DNA of 64,000 nt from VAXT01 sp035318925 (GCA_035318925.1 DATHDS010000044.1:6729-70728), one strand, 5' to 3'; counted from the first letter of the stretch, positions 17,263 through 26,683 are shown. Program-made: numbers and translations. The notes: generated by a model from the sequence alone, not told the origin.

Positions 17263-17283
17263 CGCGGGCTCGCGGAGCCCGTG
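17263..17283. promoter_or_regulatory. Hairpin in the valS/MFS divergent promoter region
   Basis: An inverted repeat with GGGCTC and GAGCCC arms and a GCG loop, extended by further pairs, lies 17 bases upstream of the valS ATG. It has no T-run, so it is not an intrinsic terminator. I saw no T-box antiterminator motif. The rest of the 172-base divergent region (17247-17418) shows nothing else recognisable. Confidence 0.4.
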
Positions 17284-17418
17284 GGCGGTCGACGGATGTG
17301 ATCAGGCAGCGACTATGCGCTGAGTATTGCTGCCCGACTAAGGGCTGCGCAAATGGGAATGACTGAAGGTGTGATCGGAGAAGCGACGATCGCCGGCGTC
17401 TTCCATTAGGAGCGGTCG

Positions 17419-18666
17419 GTGGCCTTTCGCATCCCGACCGGCGCGCTGGCCGAGCGCAACTTCCGGCTCCTCTTCTCGAGCTCGACGATCTCCGGGCTCG
17501 GCGACGGGGTCTCGGTGGTTGCGCTCGTGTTCGCGGTCCTCCAGGTGTCGGACTCGGCGATCGCGCTCGGGCTCGTGCTCGCCGCGCGGCAGCTCGCCGA
17601 TGCCGCGATCGTCCTGGCGGCCGGTGTCTGGTCGGATCGACTGCCGCGGCACCTCGTTCTGATCGCCGTCGCGGCCGTCCAGGGAGCCGCCCAGACGGCG
17701 ACGGGAACGCTCGTCCTCACCGGCACGGCGACGATTCCCATGCTCATCGTCCTCCAGGCGCTGTACGGGCTCGCCGAGGGCTTCTACCTGCCGGCCTCGA
17801 CGGGCCTGATCCCGGCAACGGTCAGCTCCGGCCGGCTCCAGGAGGCAAATGCGCTGCTCGGGCTCTCCCGCAACGGAACGCGGATCGTCGGGCCGGCAAT
17901 TGGAGGAGCGCTCGTCGCGATCGGCAACCCCGGGATCGCGCTCCTGATCGACGCGGCCTCGTTTACAGCGGCGGCTCTGCTCCTTTGGCCCCTCCGGCTT
18001 CCTCCTCGCGCGGAGCTGGTCGAGGCCAAGTCCTTCTTCGCCGAGCTGCGCCAGGGCTGGGGCGAGTTTCGCCGTCAGACGTGGATCTGGACGACGATCG
18101 TCTTCTTCGGGATCGGCAACTTCGCCTTCGCGTCGTACTTCGTGCTCGGGCCGATCATCGCCAAGCGCGAGCTCGGAGGCGCACCCGCGTGGGCGGCACT
18201 GACGACGGCCTTCAGCGTCGGCGCCCTCCTCGGCGGCCTGCTCGCGATCCGGATCCGTCCGCGCAAACCGCTCGCCGCCTCCTGCATGGCGTCGTGGGTG
18301 TTCCTCCTCCAGCCGCTCGGCATCGGCCTCGGCTTGCCGCTCTGGACGCTGATCGTCTTCTCCGGGATCGCAGGCTGCGGGCTCGCAGTGCACCTCGCTC
18401 TCTGGTTTACGGTCTTCCAGCAGAACGTGCCGCCGGAGGCGATGTCACGCGTCAGCTCCTACGACTCGTTCGGCTCCTTCGTGCTCCTACCGCTCGGCGC
18501 CGCCCTGGCCGGACCGATCGCGGCCGTCGTCGGCGTCCGTGAGACGCTGCTCGGCGCCGCCGCAGTGATCGCGATCACCGAAACGATCGTCTTCGCCCAG
18601 CCGAGCGTCCATGCAATTCTCGCCGCCGAACCAACTGAGCCTCGGGCTCAAACCGCCTTCGACTGA
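17419..18666 (+). CDS. MFS transporter
   Basis: A 415-residue major facilitator protein with 10-12 hydrophobic segments in two halves separated by a loop around AELVEAKSFFAELRQGWGEF. It resembles the MFS_3/enterobactin-exporter-like group of small-molecule efflux permeases (N-terminus LAERNFRLLFSSSTISGLGD, and AGVWSDRLPRHLVL as motif A). The GTG start follows AGGAG by 7 bases. The substrate is unknown; it stands alone between valS and clpX. Confidence 0.88.
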   Translation: MAFRIPTGALAERNFRLLFSSSTISGLGDGVSVVALVFAVLQVSDSAIALGLVLAARQLADAAIVLAAGVWSDRLPRHLVLIAVAAVQGAAQTATGTLVLTGTATIPMLIVLQALYGLAEGFYLPASTGLIPATVSSGRLQEANALLGLSRNGTRIVGPAIGGALVAIGNPGIALLIDAASFTAAALLLWPLRLPPRAELVEAKSFFAELRQGWGEFRRQTWIWTTIVFFGIGNFAFASYFVLGPIIAKRELGGAPAWAALTTAFSVGALLGGLLAIRIRPRKPLAASCMASWVFLLQPLGIGLGLPLWTLIVFSGIAGCGLAVHLALWFTVFQQNVPPEAMSRVSSYDSFGSFVLLPLGAALAGPIAAVVGVRETLLGAAAVIAITETIVFAQPSVHAILAAEPTEPRAQTAFD

Positions 18667-18837
18667 TCACTGCAAACCGCGTTTAGCGCAGTCTCCTCTT
18701 CCCTTGGGTCAATCTTTTCGTGATCTTCCATTTCACCTTCGTCGATCCATTGGAGTCCGGTCCGCGTTACAGATAGTCGCCGCGGATGCGGGCTTTGACC
18801 GCGTCCGCTCACGAACGCTGAACCTCGAGAACATCAC

Positions 18838-18944
18838 CCCGATGAAAGTCGTCATGGCGCGCCGAGGCATCGCTTGCGATGCCTCACGAAGGCCGTGCCG
18901 GCTTTGCCGGCGCGGCCGCTTTGGAACGCCGGACTTTCATCGGG
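18838..18944. repeat. Nested palindromic element between convergent genes
   Basis: A perfect 13-bp inverted repeat (CCCGATGAAAGTC at 18838-18850 and its complement at 18932-18944) encloses two hairpins: GAGGCATCGC-TT-GCGATGCCTC (18864-18885, 10 bp perfect) and GGCCGTGCCGGC-TTT-GCCGGCGCGGCC (18891-18917, 12 bp with one G-T pair). The whole can form a cruciform or three-way junction. It lies just past the clpX stop between convergent genes, so a bidirectional terminator is possible, though without T-runs. The segment GCCGGCGCG.CCG.TTTGGAA recurs at 43744-43762. The remaining bases 18667-18837 show nothing recognisable. Confidence 0.75.
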
Positions 18945-18946
18945 AA

Positions 18947-20224
<1,278 letters not shown>

Positions 20225-20302
20225 CCAATACCTCTCGCCTGTAGCTGCCCGAACCCTCTGTCACGTTGTACATCGAAATGGCCTCTCTGGATACCCCTCG
20301 AC

Positions 20303-20905
20303 CTAGCGATGCTCGATAACAGTGTCGATGATGCCGTATTTCGTGGCTTCCTCGGCGGTCATGAAGAAATCTCGCTCCATGTCCTTTGACACCTTGTCGA
20401 GCGACTGGCCTGTGTGGTGTCCCATGATCTCTTCCAGTTTTCGCTTCAGGGCAATCGTTTCGCGCGCGTGAATCTCGATATCGGTCGCCTGACCCTGGAA
20501 GCCGCCCCAGACCTGATGGATCAGAATCTTGGCGTTCGGCAGCGCCATGCGCTTTCCTTTCGCGCCGCCGGACAGGAGCAGTGCGCCCATCGACATCGCG
20601 ATGCCGACGCAGATCGTCTGCACATCCGGCTTGATGAACTGCATCGTGTCGTAGACCGCGAGCCCGTGGTACACGGAGCCGCCGGGTGAGTTGATGTAGA
20701 GCGAGATGTCCTTGTCCGGGTCCTCCGACTCGAGGTGGAGGAGCTGGGCGATGATCAGATTTGCGATCTGATCGTCGACGGGCGTGCCCAGGAAGATGAT
20801 CCGCTCGTTCAGTAGTCGCGAGTAGATGTCGAACGCGCGCTCTCCGCGCGAGGTCTGCTCGACGACCATCGGGACGAGTGGGCTCATTTGGGGGTCGTAT
20901 CTCAT
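20303..20905 (-). CDS. clpP: ClpP, ATP-dependent Clp protease proteolytic subunit
   Basis: A 200-residue serine protease subunit forming the tetradecameric barrel. The triad is visible with standard spacing: Ser105 (GIAMSMGALLLSGG), His130 (ILIHQ) and Asp179 (MERDFFMTAEEA). The start at 20905 is fixed by AAGGAG five bases upstream and the ATGA overlap with tig; the open frame further upstream belongs to tig. It partners ClpX encoded next. Confidence 0.97.
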   Translation of the reverse strand: MRYDPQMSPLVPMVVEQTSRGERAFDIYSRLLNERIIFLGTPVDDQIANLIIAQLLHLESEDPDKDISLYINSPGGSVYHGLAVYDTMQFIKPDVQTICVGIAMSMGALLLSGGAKGKRMALPNAKILIHQVWGGFQGQATDIEIHARETIALKRKLEEIMGHHTGQSLDKVSKDMERDFFMTAEEATKYGIIDTVIEHR

Positions 20906-22257
20906 ACGGGCTCCTTGCTGCTGCCGGGGGTCCACAACTTCGCAGCGGTCTCGGGTTTCTCCTTCTCAGGGGTCCAGATGCTCTCGCGCGCACGGGCGAG
21001 CTCGACGGGGATTGGCTTGACGTCCTCCACGATACGGTCGAGGGCTTTCTTCAGGCGGAGGTCGGCGCGCAGACGCTCGTGGCGCCCGCTCTGCCAGAGC
21101 TGCTCGATGACGGCGTCGGGATCCTCCTCGGCCACCTCGGCCTGCTCGCGGATGAGCTCCTTCAGCTCGTCGTCGCTCACTTCGACGCCGAGCTTGTCGG
21201 CGACCGCCTCCAGCACGAGCTCGCGGGAGATCGCGCGCCGCGCCTCGCCCCGCAGCGTGTCGCGCAACTGGTCGGCCGTCTGGCCGGTGACGCGGAGGTA
21301 GGTCTCCGCGTCGAGGCCGCGGCTCTGGAGGGAGCGCAGCATCGCGTTCAAGAGGTCGGCGGCGCGCGACTCGACGAGCGAATCGGAGACGTCGACCTTG
21401 GACGCCTCGATCAGCTTGTCGACGGCCCCGGCCCGGAAGTCCGCCTCGAGCTCGACCTGGATCGCCTCGCGGAGACGCGACTCGATCTCCGTGCGGAGCT
21501 CCTCGAGCGTCTCGAACTCGCTCGCCGCCCGGGCGAGCTCGTCGTCCAGGGGCGGCAGGACGGGCTCCTTGATCTCCTTCAGCGTTGCCTCCGCCTCTTT
21601 CTGGCTGCCGTCGGGAGCGGGGTAGGTGAGCTTCTTCGTCTCCCCGGTGCTCATTCCGCGCAGGCCGCGCTCGATCTCCTCGACGAGCCGGCCGGCGCCG
21701 AGCTGGACGACGTAGTCGCGCTGCGCCTCCCCCGTCTCGTCGACCAGGTCGACGACGAGCACGTCGCCGTCCTTCGTCGGGCGGCCCTCGACGGGAACGA
21801 GCTCTGCGACCGACGCGCGCAGCGCCTCCAGCTCGCCCTCGACGAGCTCCTGAGGCACCTCGGGCTCGGGCGCAGGCACCTCGAGCCCGCTCCAGTCGGC
21901 CACCTCGGGCGGCGGTTGCACGGCGACCTCGGCGGTAAAGCTGAAGAGCTCGTCCTCGGAGGTCGGCACCTGGTAGTCGAGCTTCGGCTGCGACACGGGC
22001 CGGATGCTCGCGTCCTCGGCTGCGTTCCAGAACCAGCCGCCGATGTGGCTCTCGACCGCCTCGGTGAAGATGCGGTCGCGCCCGACGCGCGCCTCCAGCA
22101 CCTTCTGCGGGACCTTGCCCTTGCGGAAGCCGGGGATCTTGGCCGTCGCCGCGAGGTCCGAGGAGGCGTGCTCGACGGCGTGCTTCATGTGCTCGCTCGG
22201 AACCTCGACCTCGAGGCGGACGCGGTTCTCGGGCAGCTTCTCGACCTTCGTTTTCAC
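20902..22257 (-). CDS. tig: Trigger factor, ribosome-associated chaperone and prolyl isomerase
   Basis: A 451-residue trigger factor. The N-terminal ribosome-binding domain contains the signature GFRKGKVPQKVLEARVG. The FKBP-like central domain is present (KDGDVLVVDLVDETG) and the helical chaperone arms make up the C-terminal half (LLNAMLRSLQSRGLDAETYL). It ends with an unusual extended tail rich in Pro, Lys and Trp (ESIWTPEKEKPETAAKLWTP). The start is GTG 22257 (VKTKVEKLPENRV); the frame upstream is non-coding. First gene of tig-clpP-clpX. Confidence 0.95.
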   Translation of the reverse strand: MKTKVEKLPENRVRLEVEVPSEHMKHAVEHASSDLAATAKIPGFRKGKVPQKVLEARVGRDRIFTEAVESHIGGWFWNAAEDASIRPVSQPKLDYQVPTSEDELFSFTAEVAVQPPPEVADWSGLEVPAPEPEVPQELVEGELEALRASVAELVPVEGRPTKDGDVLVVDLVDETGEAQRDYVVQLGAGRLVEEIERGLRGMSTGETKKLTYPAPDGSQKEAEATLKEIKEPVLPPLDDELARAASEFETLEELRTEIESRLREAIQVELEADFRAGAVDKLIEASKVDVSDSLVESRAADLLNAMLRSLQSRGLDAETYLRVTGQTADQLRDTLRGEARRAISRELVLEAVADKLGVEVSDDELKELIREQAEVAEEDPDAVIEQLWQSGRHERLRADLRLKKALDRIVEDVKPIPVELARARESIWTPEKEKPETAAKLWTPGSSKEPV

Positions 22258-22336
22258 GATGCGGCCATTCTGCCAGCCCCTTGCCGGGCTGGGCTTTTCA
22301 CTCAAGAAACCCCTGCGGACGGCCGAATTCATCTCT

Positions 22337-23299
22337 GTGAGAGCTCGAGGTGCGCTATTCGCAGGATGCGTCCTCGCCCTGGCGGCGGGAATCGCGCTGC
22401 TCCTCGAGCCCGGAGACACCGGCGATCTCCCGTTTTTCGTCCACGCCTCGGAGAAGCTCTTCTCGGCCGATCTGGCAAACCTCTTCGCCAATCCGGACGT
22501 GCAGATCGGGCCGCTCCAGCTGCTGCTCTTCCGGCTGGGCGACGTGGCGGGCGTCCTTCCGCTGCTCGTTCAGGTCGGCGTGGCGGCGTTGCTCTGGTTT
22601 GTCGTGGGTCGCTTGCTCACCGGGCGCGATCCGCGGGCGCAGCTCATGGTTGGGCTCGCGGCCGTCGCACTCGGCCTGACCTACGGCGCCTACCAGGACG
22701 GCCACCCGGCGCAGGTTCTCGTTCCGCTCGTCTGGGTGCTCGCGGGCCTCGAGGCGAGGAAGGGCCGGACGCTCTGGGCCGGCGCGCTCGTGGGTCTCTC
22801 CGCCGGGTTCGAGCTGTGGGGGCTGCTCGGTGCCGTCATCTTCGTCGTGGCGCCGCGCGTGCGGCCCGCGCTCGCCGGGCTCGTGACCGAGGCCGTCGTC
22901 GCGGCCGGCCTGTTCTTGCCCTTCGTGATCGCGGGCGAGTTCCACATGTTCGACTACCGCTGGCAGGTGAACGGCGACACGCTCCTCAGCCTCATCGTCG
23001 AGCCCGGAACGCGGTTCACCTGGGCCATGCGCGTGCTCCAGGGCACTCTCGCGCTCGGGGCCGGGGTCGGGCTCGCCTGGCCGCTCCGGCGCACGCTGCA
23101 CGCGGTCTGGCTCGCTCCGCTAGGGACCGTCGCCGTCCGCCTTGCGCTCGATCCCGTTCGCTATCCCTGGTACTGGCTGGCGCTCGAAACGCTGGCCCTC
23201 CTCGGCGCAGCGGAGTTCCTGACGAGTGCAGCAGTTGAGCCATTGCGGCTGCGCTTGCAAAGCCGACCACCTATGCAGAGGAGCCCGACCGAGAACTAG
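22337..23299 (+). CDS. Polytopic membrane protein, glycosyltransferase-like (GT-C type)
   Basis: A 320-residue protein with about eight hydrophobic segments and a first-loop DVQIGPLQLLLFRLGD, AYQDGHPAQVLVPLVWVLAG and DYRWQVNGDT, resembling DUF2029/GT-C membrane mannosyltransferase-like proteins of actinobacteria. The start at GTG 22337 places it 79 bases from and divergent to tig. If it is a GT-C enzyme it would use a polyprenyl-phosphate sugar outside the membrane, but I see no definitive acidic motif. The frame ends just before tRNA-Leu. Confidence 0.65.
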   Translation: MRARGALFAGCVLALAAGIALLLEPGDTGDLPFFVHASEKLFSADLANLFANPDVQIGPLQLLLFRLGDVAGVLPLLVQVGVAALLWFVVGRLLTGRDPRAQLMVGLAAVALGLTYGAYQDGHPAQVLVPLVWVLAGLEARKGRTLWAGALVGLSAGFELWGLLGAVIFVVAPRVRPALAGLVTEAVVAAGLFLPFVIAGEFHMFDYRWQVNGDTLLSLIVEPGTRFTWAMRVLQGTLALGAGVGLAWPLRRTLHAVWLAPLGTVAVRLALDPVRYPWYWLALETLALLGAAEFLTSAAVEPLRLRLQSRPPMQRSPTEN

Positions 23300-23325
23300 C
23301 TCGCTCAGCGGTATCCTCGAAGCGC

Positions 23326-23409
23326 GCGGGCGTGGCGGAACTGGTAGACGCGCCGGTTTTAGGGGCCGGTGCTCGAGAGAGCTTGAGGGTTCGAATCCCT
23401 CCGCCCGCA
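23326..23409 (+). tRNA. tRNA-Leu (anticodon TAG)
   Basis: The acceptor arms GCGGGCG and CGCCCGC pair perfectly, with discriminator A at 23409. The anticodon arm is CCGGT-TTTAGGG-GCCGG, giving TAG. The long variable arm (GTGCTCGAGAGAGCTTGAG region) and GGTTCGAATCC T-arm identify a class II leucine tRNA. No CCA is encoded. Confidence 0.95.
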
Positions 23410-23416
23410 TGGTGCA

Positions 23417-23480
23417 TCGCTTCCCTGAGCGGCGGCGTAGTTCCGCCATCGCAGGGTCCGGCACCACCCGCCGCCTCGAC
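23417..23480 (+). repeat. Three-way-junction element, copy A (truncated)
   Basis: Starts 8 bases after tRNA-Leu with TCGCTTCCCTGAGCGG and includes the P2 arm (GGCGG and CCGCC closing pairs around a TTCCG/TCCGGCA core), closely matching copy D. It then breaks off: the P3 arm and the 3' strand of P1 are missing. Same polarity relative to the tRNA as other copies. Confidence 0.8.
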
Positions 23481-23536
23481 CCCCCCATCTCGACTTTGCA
23501 ACAGACTGTTGCTAAGTCCCGAAGGTGCCTTGCGCT

Positions 23537-23737
23537 CTAGAGGAGGATGCGGAGTGCCGTGTCGTGCGGGCAGCCGTTGGCGAGTAGGTTCGCTGCGGCG
23601 TGGTGGTCGACGTGGCTCTGGGCCAGGACGAGGGCGGCGACCGGGTTGAAACCAGCTTCTTCGAGGGCATCGAAACGCCAGTCGAGCACTCGCTCCTCTT
23701 CGCTTCCGCGGGGCCGCTGGGTGAGGACCGGTTTCAT
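23537..23737 (-). CDS. Small conserved-type hypothetical protein (66 aa)
   Basis: A 66-residue soluble protein starting MKPVLTQRPRGSEEERVLDW with RFDALEEAGFNPVAALVLA, a His-rich HVDHHAAANLL and ending CPHDTALRILL. The pattern (charged N-terminus, WR.EAL..AG, ...VDLH.A..L...GC....A..IL) is one I recall from short uncharacterised actinobacterial proteins. ATG 23737 is chosen; a TTG at 23788 would add 17 residues. It stands alone, convergent with tRNA-Leu. Confidence 0.65.
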   Translation of the reverse strand: MKPVLTQRPRGSEEERVLDWRFDALEEAGFNPVAALVLAQSHVDHHAAANLLANGCPHDTALRILL

Positions 23738-23871
23738 GCCTTTTGCTTCGGCTCTAATGGAGCCGGCCTCAATGGTCGAAGAGGACAAAGGGTCACTCGA
23801 ACGAGGGATACCCCGGCGTCCCCCGAATGAGGGATGCCCCGAAGCCTTCGACCACGGAGAATCGATTAGCC

Positions 23872-24138
23872 ATGACCGCCCTCGCCGTACAGGACACTCA
23901 CGTTTCCGACGCGCGCCTCTCGGAGATTCTCAGCCCGGAGCTCGTGCTCGTCTCGCCGCCCGAGGTGGCGCGGTATGCGAGGAGCCTTCTCTCCACGCCG
24001 CCGGTCCGACCGTTTGCCTCGTATACCCCTGCCGCACGCGATGCGCAACCTGGTCAAGCCGAGCTGGCGATGGTCTGGATCTTCTGCATCGCCATGACGC
24101 TCGGGCCGCTGCTCTTCATTCTCGTCGCGCGACCGTAA
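23872..24138 (+). CDS. Hypothetical protein with C-terminal membrane helix (88 aa)
   Basis: An 88-residue protein starting MTALAVQDTHVSDARLSEIL, with a soluble N-terminal 60 residues and a single C-terminal membrane segment (MVWIFCIAMTLGPLLFILVA) ending ARP, so it would be tail-anchored with the N-terminus inside. GGAGA lies about 10 bases upstream of the ATG. No family recognised. It ends 27 bases before tRNA-His. Confidence 0.6.
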   Translation: MTALAVQDTHVSDARLSEILSPELVLVSPPEVARYARSLLSTPPVRPFASYTPAARDAQPGQAELAMVWIFCIAMTLGPLLFILVARP

Positions 24139-24165
24139 GCTCCTCGCGGGCTATCCTCAGCCTGC

Positions 24166-24241
24166 GCGGTGGCGGTAGCTCAGTTGGTAGAGCCCCGGGT
24201 TGTGGTCCCGGTGGTCGCGGGTTCGAGTCCCGTCCGCCACC
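24166..24241 (+). tRNA. tRNA-His (anticodon GTG)
   Basis: GTGGCGG pairs with CCGCCAC; the G at 24166 supplies the extra 5' G-1 that pairs with discriminator C at 24241, the tRNA-His identity pair. The anticodon arm is CCGGG-TTGTGGT-CCCGG. No encoded CCA. Confidence 0.95.
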
Positions 24242-24257
24242 CCTCGATCTGACCAAG

Positions 24258-24329
24258 GGCCCCGTAGCTCAGTGGATAGAGCAACGGACTTCGAATCCGT
24301 GTGCGCTGGTTCGATTCCAGCCGGGGCCA
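24258..24329 (+). tRNA. tRNA-Arg (anticodon TCG)
   Basis: GGCCCCG pairs with CGGGGCC, discriminator A at 24329. The anticodon arm ACGGA-CTTCGAA-TCCGT gives TCG, reading CGA and wobble codons. It lies 16 bases after tRNA-His, so the two are probably co-transcribed, and a repeat element begins 2 bases after its end. Confidence 0.94.
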
Positions 24330-24330
24330 T

Positions 24331-24482
24331 CTCGCTTCCCTGACCGGCGAGCCCTCCCGCGCGGCAAAGCCGCGCTCCGGGCTCGCCTCGCGCCGCTCAG
24401 CCCCCTCCTGCGAGCGGCCCGTGCGACCCAGCACTGCTCCACTCGCATACGGGGTCTGAGCGACGCGTCAGGAAACCGAGAG
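24331..24482 (+). repeat. Three-way-junction element, copy B (full length)
   Basis: About 152 bp. P1: CTCGcTTcCCTGA (24331-) with TCAGGaAAcCGAG at the 3' end. P2: GGCGAGCCC and GGGCTCGCC closing a TCCCGCGCGGC-AAA-GCCGCGCTCC hairpin. P3: CGCTCAGcCCCC with GGGGtCTGAGCG, then TGCGAG with CTCGCA, internal-loop strands GGCCC and TGCTCC, capped by GTGC/GCAC. It starts immediately after tRNA-Arg(TCG). It contains no open frame of interest. Confidence 0.88.
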
Positions 24483-24507
24483 GCACCTTGGCTTCGGCCA
24501 ACCATTT

Positions 24508-24660
24508 GCGCTTCCCTGAGCGGCGGCGGAGTGGCGACCCGCCGCGGGGCCGACGTTATCCGCCGCCTCGCGCCGCTCAGCCCCCTCCTGCGAGCGGCCC
24601 GTGCGCACCAACACTGTTCCACTCGCATACGGGGTCTGAGCGACGCGTCAGGAAACCGAA
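24508..24660 (+). repeat. Three-way-junction element, copy C (full length)
   Basis: Follows copy B after 25 bases. It opens with GCGCTTCCCTGAGCGG and closes with TCAGGAAACCGAA. P2 is of the GGCGGCGG/CCGCCGCC type, unlike B. P3 is nearly identical to B and D except the cap (GTG/CAC) and TGTTCC instead of TGCTCC. It lies between tRNA-Arg and the convergent gene at 24754. Confidence 0.87.
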
Positions 24661-24707
24661 TGTGGGATGGAGGAAGTGCGTCCAGGCCCAGTTGAGGCCA
24701 GAAACAC

Positions 24708-24731
24708 GGAGGGCCCGCGAACGGGCCCTCC
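24708..24731 (-). terminator. Hairpin terminator of the gene at 24754
   Basis: A perfect 10-bp stem GGAGGGCCCG-CGAA-CGGGCCCTCC beginning 23 bases past the stop codon at 24754. On the minus strand it is followed by GTGTTTCTGG, a weak T-run, so it is a GC-rich, L-shaped type of terminator. Confidence 0.7.
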
Positions 24732-24753
24732 GGTGGTGCTCCTCTTGTCCGGG

Positions 24754-25068
24754 TTAGACGAGGACCGTCGTGCGGTTCTCGTGCGCGATGATCTCGCCCT
24801 CGGTCACCTTCGGCGGATTCGGGAGCGCGCTCTCGAGGTTCTCCTCGCGCACCCAATCGGCGGCGACGCGCGTCGACTCGGAAGCGTGCGTCGGCGTGTC
24901 GAAGATTCCGACCGACGTCATGATGCCGTCGGTGGTCTCGATCAGGTAGTACTCGCTGAAGCCTTCGAGCTTGCTCAGCTTGGGCACCAGTGACTCGCTG
25001 ACCTTCCTGGTCAGCTCGTCGGTGCGGTTCTGGTCGACACCCTCGTAACGACGAATGGTGGCATGCAT
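24754..25068 (-). CDS. Dimeric alpha-beta-barrel-like protein (ABM-type)
   Basis: A 104-residue protein beginning MHATIRRYEGVDQNRTDELT with SLVPKLSKLEGFSEYYLIET, GIMTSVGIFDTPTHASESTR and a C-terminal GEIIAHE. The order matches small ferredoxin-like-fold proteins of the antibiotic-biosynthesis-monooxygenase/dimeric alpha-beta barrel group, which bind or oxidise small molecules or sense them. No heme-ligand motif is obvious. GAGGAG six bases upstream fixes the ATG at 25068. Monocistronic with its own terminator. Confidence 0.8.
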   Translation of the reverse strand: MHATIRRYEGVDQNRTDELTRKVSESLVPKLSKLEGFSEYYLIETTDGIMTSVGIFDTPTHASESTRVAADWVREENLESALPNPPKVTEGEIIAHENRTTVLV

Positions 25069-25429
25069 GTGCAACTCCTCACTGTGGAGAATGATGGGGG
25101 ATTCCCTCGGAGAGAGAGTCCCGACAAAGAAAAGAGAGAGGCGCGGCGCGAGGTCTAATCGACGCGAAGACGAAAGCCGTTCTTCTCGCTGCTACGAGCC
25201 ACCGTACAGGGGTTCGGTGATTCATGCCGGATCGAAAACGATTCGGTCCTGAATAACCTGCTCGTAGCGGGTTTTCGCATGACCCGAGCAAGGTCGTCGA
25301 GGCCGTTTCCGCGGCTCATCTGCCGTCGAGGGCCGGAAGCGCCGCCCCTATCGATCAGGAGAAATCCCTCGGACGCAGGCTGCTGCCGGCGACCCGAATT
25401 GCCGACATAGACCTTTGAGAGAGCTGCGG
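25069..25429. other. Divergent intergenic region without recognised features
   Basis: About 360 bases separate the gene at 24754 (minus) from the one at 25430 (plus). Minus-strand open frames here have compositional bias of shadows and no ribosome binding sites. It presumably holds both promoters; I see no clear consensus boxes, RNA gene or repeat. Confidence 0.4.
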
Positions 25430-25642
25430 ATGAAGATTCGAGTCCAGGACGTATCCGATCTCGCCGGTCTCGTCGACTTCTTGCAGCGACGCGACTTTGT
25501 CGCCGAGGGTGTCGGCCCGAACACAATCGAGGTGTCTCGGCTCTCGTCGGTCAGGCACGACCTCATCCGCCTGGAGCTCGACATCTTTCTCGAAGCGTGG
25601 CATCTGGCGCACCCAGAGGCCCACGCCGAATTCGTCGAATAG
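25430..25642 (+). CDS. Small hypothetical protein (70 aa)
   Basis: A 70-residue protein, MKIRVQDVSDLAGLVDFLQR then RDFVAEGVGPNTIEVSRLSS, ending in an amphipathic helix (LDIFLEAWHLAHPEAHAEFV). A beta-alpha-beta-beta-alpha pattern similar to small response-modulating or ACT-like folds is possible. GAGAGAG precedes the ATG. No family recognised; 64 bases upstream of the CAP-domain gene and could be cotranscribed with it. Confidence 0.7.
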   Translation: MKIRVQDVSDLAGLVDFLQRRDFVAEGVGPNTIEVSRLSSVRHDLIRLELDIFLEAWHLAHPEAHAEFVE

Positions 25643-25706
25643 GACGGAAGCGCAAGATCCCCCGTTCGGGGGATCGGGTCGGCCGCCTGAGGCCGATCTT
25701 CATGAC

Positions 25707-26345
25707 ATGCGCGCGCTTGTCATTCTCAGCGCTCTCTCTGCGCTGGTTCTCGGGTCGGCCTCCAGTGGGCTGGCCAACCCCGCGGGGGCTCACAGACGTG
25801 GCCACGCTCACGCGACGCAGTCGGCGATCCAGCGCGCCGCCTCGCTGGTCGTGAGGGCCGCCGAGCGCCGCAGCTCCGGGACTCGACCGCTGGGTACTGC
25901 AGCGCCCAAGTCACGGCTCAGCTCGCTCGAGGTCGACATCGTCGCGCGCATCAACGCACAGCGAGGCGCCCGCGGCCTCCGGTCACTTCGGGTTGCCCGC
26001 GGCCTGACTTTGGCGGCGGAGTACCACTCTCAGCAGATGGGGCGCTTCGGCTTCTTCCAGCACGAATCCCGGAACGGCGCGCCGTTCTGGCGCCGGATCG
26101 AGCGCTTCTACCCCTCGGGTCGCGGCTACTGGTCCGTGGGCGAGAACCTCTTCTGGGAAGCTCCGGACACAAGCGGTTCGAGCGCGGTCCACGAGTGGAT
26201 GACCAGCCGTCCGCACCGCCAGAACATCCTCACAGGCGAGTTCCGCGAGATCGGCCTCGCCGCCGTGCACTTTGCCGCGGCTCCGGGCGCCTACGGCGGC
26301 CGGTCGGTCACGATCGTGACCGCAGATTTCGGCGTCAGACGCTAA
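25707..26345 (+). CDS. Secreted CAP/SCP-domain protein
   Basis: A 212-residue exported protein. Residues 1-23 are a signal peptide (MRALVILSALSALVLGSASS). A low-complexity linker runs to about 70. The CAP domain follows: DIVARINAQRGARGLRSLRV, LAAEYHSQQMGRFGFFQHES, VGENLFWE and WMTSRPHRQNILTGEFREIG, the expected His/Glu cavity residues. Bacterial CAP proteins are extracellular and of mostly unknown activity, some sterol/lipid binding or developmental. The tRNA-Arg(TCT) begins 37 bases past the stop. A second, shorter CAP gene is at 32282. Confidence 0.88.
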   Translation: MRALVILSALSALVLGSASSGLANPAGAHRRGHAHATQSAIQRAASLVVRAAERRSSGTRPLGTAAPKSRLSSLEVDIVARINAQRGARGLRSLRVARGLTLAAEYHSQQMGRFGFFQHESRNGAPFWRRIERFYPSGRGYWSVGENLFWEAPDTSGSSAVHEWMTSRPHRQNILTGEFREIGLAAVHFAAAPGAYGGRSVTIVTADFGVRR

Positions 26346-26381
26346 GACGCGCTCCGGGACGGGCTACCCTGTGTTCATCGG

Positions 26382-26453
26382 GCGCCTGTAGCTCAGAGGA
26401 AGAGCGGCGGCCTTCTAAGCCGTTGGTCGGGGGTTCGAATCCCTCCAGGCGCA
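26382..26453 (+). tRNA. tRNA-Arg (anticodon TCT)
   Basis: GCGCCTG pairs with CAGGCGC, discriminator A at 26453. Anticodon arm GCGGC-CTTCTAA-GCCGT gives TCT (one G-T pair). Short D-loop (GCTCAGAGGAAGAGC). A repeat element begins 2 bases downstream. Confidence 0.94.
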
Positions 26454-26454
26454 T

Positions 26455-26612
26455 CTCTCGCTTCCCTGAGCGGCGGCGGCGTTCCGGCCTCGCAGAGTCC
26501 GGCACCACCCGCCGCCTCGCCCCGCTCAGCCCCCTCCTGCGAGCGGCCCGTGCGGCCCAGCACTGTTCCGCTCGCATACGGGGTCTGAGCGACGCGTCAG
26601 GAAACCGAGAGG
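26455..26612 (+). repeat. Three-way-junction element, copy D (full length)
   Basis: Opens TCTCTCGCTTCCCTGA and closes TCAGGAAACCGAGAGGG, so P1 is extended by two more pairs relative to copy B. P2 is the GGCGGCGG/CCGCCGCC type with a TTCCGGCCTCGCAGAGTCCG core shared with copy A. P3 matches B, with GTGC/GCAC cap and CCGCTCGCA pairing TGCGAGCGG. Immediately follows tRNA-Arg(TCT). Confidence 0.88.
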
Positions 26613-26683
26613 GAGAAAGCACCGACTCGAGGCCCAGCTCGTCGAGGACTTTGTTCCAAAGTCGGCACGGAAAAGCCTTGACA

